From positions 5,177,001 through 5,241,000 of the forward strand of contig JACSYO010002116.1 in assembly GCA_016806645.1 (NCBI GenBank): 64,000 bases of DNA, written 5' to 3'. The stretch comes from Ophiodon elongatus (lineage: Eukaryota; Chordata; Actinopteri; Perciformes; Hexagrammidae). The first letter of the stretch is position 1, and each line of letters begins with the position of its first letter. The notes beneath the pieces were generated by a model that saw only the letters and a program-made list of their open reading frames with translations, did not search any database and was not told the DNA's origin. Positions 38,201-49,900 of the stretch are shown here, in pieces. A program made the translations under genes and the position numbers.

Positions 38201-39641
38201 TATCAGTGATGTCGGTTGTGCTGAAATTTCATTAATGAGTTCTTGAAATAAAGAGCCTCTCTTTCATGGGTGATAAAAAAAATAAAGATCCTGATTCACC
38301 AGGAGTTGACACCAACCTCCTTATTTAGACCCTGTAAATAAAAAGCTATAATCTGTAAACAAAGTCTTCACAAGTGTCGAGCACCCGAAATCGTCTTAGG
38401 CAATTGTCTGAGTGGGATTTGATGTTCGAGTGGTTTTCCAACAAAAGCAGAGAGGAGGATGAAGAAGAGATCGTTTGATTACTCGGCATCAGCTGAAAAA
38501 CAGTTTTGTATTCAAATACAGAGTATTGACATAAAAACTGGTAATATTCTGTTGACACATCTGACACTTTGTGATTTCTGTGAAAGACGGAGGTCTTATT
38601 AGCACCATCAAATTTTTTTAAATCCTATAATCACACTTGTGCCCTATGAAATAATTTTTGAATTCCTTTTCCAGAAGGTGAACATAAGTTAAGTGCCAAA
38701 AATGATAAGCACTTCATTGTTGTAGCATTTTTCACGATTCCTCATTATGTAAAATTTCAAATTTTATTAGATATGTATGCCATTTTCAATCAAATAAATG
38801 CAGAAATACTGTAAAAATAAAAATGGGTTCATGCTAAAACTGTCATATACTGTATATCTCTATCTGTACATACATAATCAGGCCTATGGATTGGGACCTT
38901 TTTCAAGTTAAGTTTAGGAAAATAAAAAAGTGCTTCTTACTGTAATATGACATACATATCTGTGGATAAAAGACAAACCATCAGGACATAGAGAAATGAA
39001 AAGAAAAAAAACAAAACAAGGAAGTGTGTTTCTTTCATCGGCTGCCAACAGAAGTCGGAGGCAGTTGAAGAAAAAGGACAATGCTACATGTGACAATCTG
39101 TAGTAAATATATGCACAATATTAGTCTCGCTTTCTACATTATGTGATGTAATGATGTTTAACAGAGAGGTTACAGTGAGAATGGCACCAACGTAAAAGCC
39201 AATGAGATTGATCTCATGAAAAGCAAACTATTGGCTGAAATAAAGAGCATCGTCCTACTGTACAACATAATTCTGAGCGTCAACACATGATGCAGGTTAT
39301 CATAGAAATCTTGCAGTAAACAGGCTTACACCAGGAATTAAATAGAAATCGTTATGATCAGAATAAATAATCACCATTTTTGTTCTTAATCGTGTATATA
39401 AAACCAGATTAAAAACATTTTAAAAAAAATGCTTCAAAGCACCATCTCTTTACAATAAAAACACAGAAACTCACAGTTAAAAAGCCAACAAACTTTGGTC
39501 TTCCTCATCACTTTGAAGGTAAAGATGAAGAAGGGCAAAGTCAACAAACTGGTACTAGAAAAGCACAATGAAAACGACGTAAAAATGAGAGTAGCAGTTT
39601 GAATTGGATTGAGGTAAGGCAGAAGCACAGGGTGTAGGAGT

Positions 39642-39645
<4 letters not shown>
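35241..39645. other. eif4e1c-tet1 intergenic region and tet1 3' UTR
   Basis: No exon of another gene is seen. Positions 36,010-36,470 hold a dispersed repeat. The tet1 3' UTR covers the higher coordinates; its end could not be fixed, and AATAAA matches on the minus strand occur near 38,762 and 37,390. The rest is AT-rich unique-looking sequence with only short open frames. Confidence 0.45.
36010..36470. repeat. Dispersed teleost repeat
   Basis: Contains ggtggaaagtaacaaagtac, tactcaagaactgtacttt and atgctccactacatatatt, hallmarks of a very common fish interspersed repeat that refers to itself by runs of GTACTT. Non-coding. Confidence 0.55.
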
Positions 39646-39703
<58 letters not shown>

Positions 39704-39706
39704 TGT
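39646..39706. repeat. tet1: (TG)n microsatellite in the tet1 3' UTR
   Basis: About 27-30 dinucleotide units. The transcribed strand yields (CA)n beginning 12 bases after the tet1 TAG stop codon (39721-39719). Confidence 0.97.
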
Positions 39707-39718
39707 AAAACACGTTGA

Positions 39719-42700
39719 CTAAGTCCAGCGATTGTAGGGGCCCGTCACTTGGGTAAGAGCATAAGGGGACACGGTGACGACACCATCTCTCGGGAGAGTC
39801 CACACTTGACGTGTGGGGACGTTCATGATCCTCCTCGTCTCCTCCGCCTCCTCCCCTAGTTCTCCCTGTAGCTCCCCACCTCCAGCTCCTTTCCCCACAC
39901 ATTGGCTCAAGCAGTCCTCCATCCGTAATCTCTCAGCCTCCTCCTCCCGTTCCCGTTCCCGCTTGGCCATTTTGGCATCCCACATTGCCATCCCGTGGCC
40001 TGGTTCATTTAGAGACTTGTGCTGGTAGAAGACCAGGGAGATGCGGGTGGGGTGGCTGCGGTTTGGCCTGAGGATAGGCGTGGTGGCGTGGAGCTCCCGC
40101 CGTGCACACTCTATCAGGATGGAGCCGTGAGACGGCGCCACAGCCACTCCGCCTATATTACGGTCAAGGAAGTTGTGCTCGCTGTCCGACCACACCTCTT
40201 CCTCCTTAACTTCTTCTGGTTCAAGCGGGGGAAGGGGGAGAGATGAGAGCGGGGGAAGGCCGTGACCTCTGACCTCTGCTGTGACATCTTCTGCAGCCCT
40301 GTGGAGTCCGTTGAGCCTGCTGAAGAGGCCCTCAGAGGTAGGTCTGGGGGAGAAGGAGGAGCGAGGAGGAGCACTCCCACTGGGGGAGGGTTTGAGCAGA
40401 GGAGAGCAGTGCATCTCATTGAGCTCAGTTTTAAAAGTATGGGGGTAGTCACTAAGGGCATTATGTGGAGGTATACGAACACTCTGGTCACCAGATGTTG
40501 GAGAATAACCATTCATGCCGTCACTCATTGTCTTAAAATTAAGAGCTGAGCCATTCTGTCCAAACTGGAGGCCGGGCGGGCCGTGGTGGTTGGGGGAGAT
40601 GCCTTCCTTCTGTGGGGTGACCTCTGCACCCAGAGTGGGGTAGCTGCTGGTGCTCTGGTTGTAAGTGCTGGGTTGATTTCCCTCCAGTGGGAACCGTCCG
40701 ACGCTGGCAGGTCTGGTTGGTAGTCTGTACGAGCTGTAGAAGCCCGGTGGCTCTGTTTTGGCATAGAATATACATTGTATTTCTAAAACACTGATGATAA
40801 TAAAAAACATTTATACTTTCTGACCTCAACGTATTACTGATTATAATAGATTAACAACATGACAAGAGAGTTGGATTTACTACCTTTTTTGGGGGTTTCG
40901 CTTTTCACTTTCACAGGAGTCAGCCCAAGCTTCTTCTCCAGTTTGTCTGCTTGAGCCTTCAGACGAGCTTCTTGTCTTATCTTCCGGGCTGATTTCACTG
41001 GCTCAGCCAGTAGACGCACCTGACAGATACAAAAAAAATCAATGGTTTATAACACGATACATGTTTATAATAGCGTTTTTGCAACAGAGGACTGAAACCC
41101 ACGGATGGTGCAGTCAGAAAGAAAAGAAAAACAACACAAAAATAATTAATAATAGCTGCTTCCTGCTCACTCACCTCCCGGGGAAAGGCAGAAAGAACTT
41201 GCAGAGCACCACTTCGGATTTTGGCCCACTGGCCATCAACCTGACCAAACTCATCCCGCTCAGAGATCCTGTAAAGTGGCAGAACATGCAGCTGCTCATC
41301 TTCTGGTATGTTACGCACGGCACGGTTATCTTCCTTGGTTAAAGTACAAACCTGAAAAAGGACCAAGACAAAAGGCAAGTTGTTCAATGTAACAGTAGGC
41401 CATATCCGATTATTACCTTCAGAGATGGACACATGAAATAGAAGTATAAAGCATGGCGTCAACCTTGTAGCTTGCTTACCACAGTGCTGCCGTTATTCAT
41501 GTTGTGAGTGTCCTTGTGGGCGTGGGCACAGAAATCCACACAGGCTGTAACCCCAGAAAAAGGACGTCCCTCCCTCACACCCAGCCGGCAGTCACAGCCT
41601 GCTGCCTCATTTTCCACCTATTAGAGGTGAAAAGACAAGACATGAGAAGAACTTGGTTTGTGTAATTTGAGAACAGAGAGAGGACAATTAAAATCAATTA
41701 TATTGGAACTACATTAATAGTAGCCCCAGACAACTATGGATCATCAGGTAAGTGTGGCAGCTGATTAACGTGCCATACCTGGTTTTGGAAGGCCTCAGGA
41801 GCCAGTCTTTTGTAGAGTGGTCCGAGGTCAGTGGCAAGATTCTGAAGGTTGCTCTCTATCTTCTCCTCCTAAAAGTAATGGACAGATTCAAGAGTTTTGG
41901 GGTGAACAGCTGATAAAAAGAATATACAGGTGTGATTGTCATAGCCAACATAAGCCACTAGGCTGAATTCTGCCTTTATCCCAGATAAAATACAGGAATA
42001 GAACTTGTCTGATAGAACTAGCACACTGATTACGAATTACATTTTCTCTCACATCACTATAACAAAGAGGGAAACAAATAGATGAATTCCTCTAGGATTT
42101 TTGGAAGATGACCACTCCCTCACCTCCTCCCGGTAGTCTCCATGCAGGCGGAACTTGCGGGGCACTTTGCTGCGGGCAAACTTACAGCCATTGAAGTACA
42201 TACTCCAGGAGCATCCAAAAGAAAATGATGCGCCGCAGGTGTCTTGGTCCAAACCCTGGCAGGCACACGTACGACTGTGGAGATGGAGTGGCGGGGGGAA
42301 GATAAAGAAACGAACAGATTTGGGAGGAAAAAATATCACCGCAAAACAAAGGTAGTACTCACTCTTCATTGAGGGCACAGCGACGGCTGGTGGGGGAGCC
42401 GTGTTTAAAGAGGGTCTGTGTGAGATCCTGGTAGAGGTTGTCTGCCACCGGTCGAGGGATTCCCTCCCACGCCAGGATGAGGATCACCAACACGGCAGTG
42501 TCACAGAAGTGCCCTGGCCTCCGGCGGACCAAACACAGCAGCTTCTCCTGTTCACTGCCACGCCGGATCACCTGTCAGATGATTGTCACACAAATTGATG
42601 GATACCTAGGGGGTAGTGGGTTCGAAGCACTGTGACTGACCTGCCAAACCACAATATTGTGCTTTAAGAGAATAGTTAAAAGATCGTAAATCTTAGGTGG

Positions 42701-43934
42701 AAGCCTTGACATTTCTGTTTAGGGACGTCATTGGTACATATTTTTAGGTTTTTAAGGGGTTTTGGTCAGGGTAAGAATCTGGGAGTGACTTCCATCTCTG
42801 CCCCTAAATATACTATGGTGGGATCCACAAGAATAGCTCAACATACGGAAGACATATTCAGGGCTTTTAGGAAACTACCATGAACACCAGATACTTACCC
42901 ATTTAGCTATCGGACACCCCTGGGAGCTCTTTCCTTCTTTCCCAGTGTAAACAACAGCTTCCACCCTTACAGCATTTCCTTTGGCACCATATCTGTAACA
43001 CACATAAGAGAAACTATAAGTTTGCTCTATTGATCACGGAGCACATACCAGTGACAACACATATTTTAACATTACATTGCTTCCCATACTTGAGGGCAAC
43101 GGACAATACGTACATCCATTTGATCAAATTACTGTTTAGTACAAAATAAATAAATTATTTTGACAAAAAACACATTTGTCTATTGAAAAGCTCAAGGACT
43201 GCAGAATGACACTTTTTCTGTTATGTGTGTTTGCGGACAGACTGCGATGGACCTCAAGATGTTTTAAAGAGGCTGTCATCTTGTCTCAGCTCGAAGGGTT
43301 TCCTGTTTCAACATGCTGTGTGTATCTAAGAGAGAGGGTGCACAACGTGTTGAGCTTGCTCAGCAATGTTTCCTTTTAATGACAGACTCTTTGGCTGTGA
43401 CTCCACCCCCATTCCACCAAGCCTGAGGTCGACTAGTAGTCTCTCAGCATATTTGGTAGAAAACACACCCACATATACACGGTGTAAATAGAGTGGAAGT
43501 CGTCACTCTACCTGTTCTCCATCAGTTCCCTCACTGCAGGAACACTAGGTCCTGCCCCAAGGTGGGTATAGTAAGGGCCTTCCTCCTTTTCAATGATCTG
43601 GTCTGTGGGGAAAAAAATGAAGATCTATTAGATATCATAGCAACTTTACCGAGTGTAGAACTGTCCTTGAGAAACTGATGTGATGCTGGTATATTGTTGA
43701 TTAAAAACACTGATGCTCTTGAGAAATGAGTCAGATTAATGTAAATGTCATATACACAGTGAATGTAGCTGGATCTCAGTTCAGGGACCGCCACCTTGGA
43801 TGTCCCCAAATCAAGATCAAATACATCAGAACTGGTCAACAGGGCTCAATAAAGCATCGCAAAGCCTCCTCCAAATATGGCAGAGAAACGTGGCCTCCTT
43901 TCGCTTGAATTGGCCCTTGAATTAGGACACAGCT

Positions 43935-43967
<33 letters not shown>

Positions 43968-46900
43968 ATTTGCATCAGAGAGAGAGAAACCGAAAATATC
44001 AGTTTGAGGACTGCCATGTTACTCAAGAGCAACCTTCCACACTGGATTTAGTCACAATGTGAAATATAGCCAATGTGATACCAATGCAGAAGCTAAACAA
44101 CTGAAAAATCGTAGGTAGCACCAACTCACCCACACATTGACAGGATGGAAGATCAGCCAGTTTTTTGGAAGGCGTGTTGAGCAAGTTCTTGGTCGGGGTA
44201 TCCAGAAAACTCATCGGAGACTCCAGAAAGCTGTTGACGCTGTTCTTGGATGGAGTTGATTCTGCAGAGTGGCCCATATCCCCATCAATAGCCGTGGACA
44301 GGACAGTGACAGGTCCTGCCCTCTCCAGCTTGTAGTAGCCCTGCTGGCTTGGAGGAGGGGACTGATGAGCCCCCGAGAAGCCGTTAGCCAGGTGACCGGT
44401 GGTGTGGCCGAGGAAAGCGGCATTAGCTGGGCTGGTGTTAGGATCAGCACCGTGCTGCAGCCCACCACAGGGCTGTGCTACCTGAGTTAACAAATGCCTT
44501 TGCCACTCCTGCCCCGGTCCTGCAGCGTGACCATTGCATGGATTGTGTTGGTGGAGTGGACCATTTGAAAGGGACCATGGATGTTGTTCTTGACCAAGAG
44601 TGTGGTTGTTCCTCGTGAGAGTGTTGTAGTTCTGAGTCTGCGGCCCTAAGAGGGCTGCACTGTGCACGTTACTGTGGTGGATGAGTTGTCTCCTTTCCTC
44701 CTGAGCCTCAGCCAGGTATCTCTTCAGGTCAATTTGAGCTTGAGGCAGAAACAGGTTCCTCTTGTGGTGAAGGCCTGCTTTCCCCTGTGGTTGAATCTTC
44801 TGGCCTCTGCCCCTCTGGGCCGTCTCCCCGTTTGGCGTGCGTTTTGAGAGGGGGGTCCTGCAGTTGGTTCCCTCATTAGGTCCATCACTTTTCTTCTTCC
44901 TGGGCTTAGAGGGCGTAGCCCTTGGTTTTTTAGCTATGGGCTTTTTCTGACTGGGGGGTAGCTGGGAGTTGTAGTTGTATTTGATGGCCGACACAGGTGT
45001 TCCTTTTGGAGGGTTGTTCTCCGACTGCTGGCCGTGTCGAGACTGGATGATGAAGGCCAGGTCTGCCAGCTGAGCTGCCACCTCCTCCTCCTCTCTGTTT
45101 CTCCTCGCTTTACCAACAACCCTGTCTCTGTCCTCTGCAAACAAGCGCTCATGATCTTTACTGAACTTCATGTCACTGGGATATTTATAGCTGCATTCCG
45201 ACTTGATGACATGAGAACTTAAGCCCGGCTCTGTCCTCCTGCAGGCTGCTTTATCACTGTTTGAGCTGGCTTCTAAGAGGTCTTGCAGAGACAGCTTTGT
45301 GTTAGCGCTTGACCCCTGGGAGCGCTGGATGACATTCCCTTGTCTGGCCACAGGAGGGCGAATAACTGACATCTGGTGCAGTGGTGAGCTAATGACTGAG
45401 ACTTTGTTGTAGCGGATGGCTGTGGGTTTAGCTTCTTGTAGGCTTGTATTTGTATTGGAAGTTGAAAATGGGGCAGCAGTAGAAATGGGATGTTCACACT
45501 TACTTTCAACTTTAATGGACCCTGGGGTGCTTTGAGGTATAGCTGCCAGTTGAGTCAAGGCCTCAATAGCAATAGCCTGATCAAAACTAAGATTTCTTCT
45601 CTCTGCCAAGGACTGCACGCTTGGTTGCAAAACACTTGGAGGAGGTTCCTTTTTGATAGTCTGGGAAGTCTTTTGCAGACTAACAGGAGTGCTTTTCTGG
45701 CACAAGTCATTCTTTAAGTCCTCTGGCTCTTTTTTGACAAATTGCAAATCTGGTGGCTCTGTTTTGATGGAGCATAGAATGGAAGAACGTGAGCTGAAAA
45801 GTTTCTCCTCCAGTCCCTTCCTCTCTGTGACAGAGAGACACACCACGGCCGCCAGCGTGGACAACGGGTCTTCGCAGACCTCATCTTCGTCACTCAGTTG
45901 TGTGGTGGCCTGTTCAGTGATCCACATCCACGGCTCCTCCAGTTTGATTTTCTTCAGTGGAACCGACAAGTCATCTGGAGGAGTCTGGGGTCCATTCTCA
46001 GGGCAGTCTTTTGGGATTGCAGCGATTATACCCTTTTGAGGCTCTGATGCAATCGTTGTCCTTTTATATGCAGACTTCAGATCAGAGTGTGACCCAGTGG
46101 TCAAATTAGCACCGTTAGGTTTCGTCAGGTTCTCAGCGGAACCATTCTGAAAAGTCACAGAAGAGCATACGTGTTGGTGAAGTGCAATGCTGGTCAGCTC
46201 CAGCCCGGGCTCTCCTTTAACAAGTGCCGGCCGTCCGCCTTGGTCCAAGGCCAGGTTGTGGGTGAGCGAGTGGGTAATTGTGGGAGCTTGTGTATGAGGT
46301 ATGTGGCCTTCCTCCCCCTCATCTTCCTCCGCTGCCGCGTGGGTGTCATCCATCTGCGCTTTGCCTTTGCCATTTACCGACCCACTTTCGGGAACCACCT
46401 GAGACACAGAAACAGAGAGAAAGAGAGAAACAAGAGGAGAGAAGTGACTCAACAAGCTTTGGCAGTATACAGTGATTCGGCTTGTTCCAAACAGTCACGG
46501 CTAAACAGCACAACAGATTGCCTCCCAGCATGGCATGAGCATCTGCTGCAGCCACTATCGAGTCTGTGGAAAATATCATTGCCTGTGAAAACAAAGAATC
46601 TGCTTTCTATAAAACTTGCCCGAAACCAATCTCCAAACAGAGCAAATAAAAAGTCAAATTGTGTTAGTTCACGGTCGAGGCTTCAATCTGCACTACATTC
46701 CTGCATGAGCTGTGGAGTGTTGACAGCCACGGGCCCACAGGTAGCCGAGAGCCAACGAGTGAACATTTGCAGTCACGGACTGTTCACGATTACGTCACTA
46801 CCACTGGGTCACTGAGGGCACGCATATGTTGAGTGTGTGCCGGGTTTTGTAGGCGTGTTCCTGGACATGCATGCGTGCATGCATGTGTTTGCAAGCACAT

Positions 46901-49900
46901 GGGATTATTAACACAGCAGCCCAGCCATGTTAACCTATATGCATTGTTAAGTGAGCGATTAACCCACTCAGGGTCTTAACCAGACAGTGCAGCTTGACCC
47001 TTTGGCTAAGAAGGATTGTGGCTGTCAGCAGAGCTACGACCATCCAAAGGTTCACAATATTGTCATATTGATTACTTCCAAAAGCAATGTTGTAAACACG
47101 GTCATAGCCATAACTCCATAAAGAGGAAATAAAGAAGGTAAGGCAGTTATTTTGATGATATACTTTCTGTCAAAATATTCTAATTTAAGTTATCTTAGAA
47201 AGGGCAAGACAAACCCATTCCGATAAAAAAAATCTAGTATATATAAGTGAAAACCTTTATTTTTCATCATCTCGAGTGAGCATATGATCAACTGAAGTCA
47301 AGTACAGCTGCTTCTTATTTTAGGATTTAACCCTGCAACACATTCAGAATTGAAGCCTTTCAGCAATGGAAGACAGATTAAAATGTTGCAGCGTGACAAA
47401 GATTATAAAAACACTGCATCATGTGCCAAGAGTCAGCTGACAAAAGGATCTTAAACTTGTTTGCAGGAGCAAGAGGATACATGTGCATTACTGTGAGCTG
47501 TATGCACTGTTGATGTTAGTGTGTGTGTGCATGTGAGGCATCCCGTTTTCCTTCTAATGAACTAACACAACTGCAGAATAGGTAGAGATTTGTTCTTTAT
47601 CACTATTTACCTGGCATAAACGCCCATTGAACTCCATCACTGTCATTGTTTTCATATATTTTACCGCAGTTGATGTGCACTCCAAGCTGACAGATTAAAG
47701 AGTTAGCAGCAACGGTGCTTCAATATGAACCAGACTCCTATGAACCCACAGACCAAACAGAAAACATTTGATCAGTTTCATGTGGTCAATTCAACTGTTC
47801 TCTTTATTTCTATCAGACATGGGGGCTGGGCTTGGTCCAGGTTCTGAGACATCATGAATAAAATGGTAACAGTGTGTCTGACTTTCATGCACGTACAGTG
47901 AAAACAGAATTGAGCCTTGTAACATCCCACATGTGATGGCTGATCAGAAAGACCACGCTCTGTCATTCATGAGGAAGAAGGCATTTGCCACTCGTGCCCC
48001 GGTCTTCCAGAGCGAAAAGCATTCAATTAAAAATGGAAAATAAAAGGTGTCAAAGGCAGCTCTGAGGTCTAAGAGGATTAATACTGAGCCATCTCCTGCA
48101 TTGGGTGTTTCAAGACGCTCGTTAGTTGCCTTAAGAAGATCTGTTGGCGCTGTGTGAAATCAGAGAGAAGAGAAAGACAAGAAGAGTTCTTTAAAACTAC
48201 TTTACTAAGACAGTTACTGTATTTCTGATAAGGAGGTTTGACAACAAAGAATCTGCTGTGTGGATTCTGTTGTTTTCCTGGTAAAGGAAAAAGCAAAAAG
48301 CAGTATGTGTTAAGGCAATTGAAGCCAATGTCATTAGAAAAAAAATTCTTTATCTATCGTCTGCGATGATTTCCAGCCTTATTTATGACAATCTAAAAAA
48401 AACATTTTCTTTGACTGTGGGATTGGCACTGGTGGATCTGGTGTTTACCCCTGATGGCTGAGATAGACAAAAATGTTTCTCATATTTAACTCCAGTGTGG
48501 CTGAGCAGGAAATATTTCAACATGGCACCACTTTGTGTATGTTCTTGGCTAGTTATTCACAGGAATGTAAGGCACATTGCCAAAAGCTGTTGCTCAAAAC
48601 AATGTTAAAGAGGTATCGTGAGGATTTAACATGAGGCAGAGGTTGAACTGTTGTTGGACAATGCAAAGTAGAGTTGCAGTGACCATAGAGCTGTTCATGG
48701 TTAATAATATGCTGAGATTAGACATGATTAGTATGGTGGACCCCATTTATCACCAAGTCCTTCCACTGATGTGGTATTCCTGATCCCGCTCTGATTTCTC
48801 CCCAGTACACCGCACTCTCCGTGTCTGTCGGGACTGTGCCGTGTTACTAGTAACACGCTGCTGATGCAACAGATAGCTGGAGCTCAGGCTGAGGCAATAC
48901 TGAAGATGCCAATGCAACGAGGGGAGATAGCCGCTCCACACAGCCTGTGGAACTGGGCCACCGCAACGTTCAAATGAACGAGTGAAAGGGAGCGTGAAAA
49001 AGATGGGGAGCAGGGAGAGAGAGGGTGGGGTGGGGGAGGGGGGGGTGGGGGGGCAGGGGTGCAGGGAGGACAAGGGGGGGAGGCAGTGAGTCTGTCACAA
49101 TAAACTGCTTTCAATGACAAAGCAGCTCTGGACAGCTTCCAGCACTGCACCAGACACACGTGTGTCTCTGTGCATGCGTTTGCATGTGTGCAAATGTGCA
49201 TCGTCTTTTGTGCATCCGAGTGTTCATGACACGAAGCTGACATCAAAGAGCAGCCCCTGCTTTTAATTATGTTACATTTAGCTTTTTGATCACAAAAAGC
49301 CTAATGCAGGATGTAAATGCAGAGTCATGTGCTCTCATTTAGCCTGGGTCTGTGATGTGTTTAGCGCTGTGTGTCTCTGTGTTGTGAGTTTGTTGTGTTT
49401 TCCTCAGGAAGCCTAAAATCCCTCACACGGCACCGTACTTATTGTTTTAAATGCAAACACAGTCTTGTTCTTTGAGACAAACACGCAACTGCTGTGCCTG
49501 TCAAAGCTCTGAGTGTCAACAAAGAATACGTTGGAGTAGCCAAGGGCGAGTGCTGTACACACAAACAGGCGCTCAGAGACCGACCCTAGCAACACAAGTG
49601 TAACCGTTACTTGAATCCTTAACAACTCTCTCTCTCTCTCTCTCTGGATCTCCAAGGAAGTTCAAAGGAGTGTGTATCTATTCTTTCCCCTACAACACAT
49701 GACATACAAACACGCTCACGTACATATAAACAGGTCTAGTCCAATAAATAAGAGAGTGCTCGGAATTCATGAAATAAATTCGGAGCGATTCAGAGTAACT
49801 TTCAGCTATTGTTCGCGTCACGGCCGTGCAGAAATACTACACCGCTTGGATCCTCACCTCACAACACTCTTAGAAACGATACACAGACAAAGCATGCTTC

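Larger units (their letters stand above)
46399..49600. other. tet1: tet1 long intron, 3' part
   Basis: Start of a 16.7-kb intron between the 2.27-kb exon and the CXXC exon. No coding exon was found. It holds a dispersed repeat at 47,780-48,290 and a G-rich tract at 49,018-49,082. Phase 0 at both intron ends means the flanking exons join directly. Confidence 0.5.

Noticed and set aside
46171..46815. 214-codon plus-strand open frame
   Set aside because: It is the antisense of the start of the large tet1 exon and its upstream intron, with no domain or splice logic of its own.
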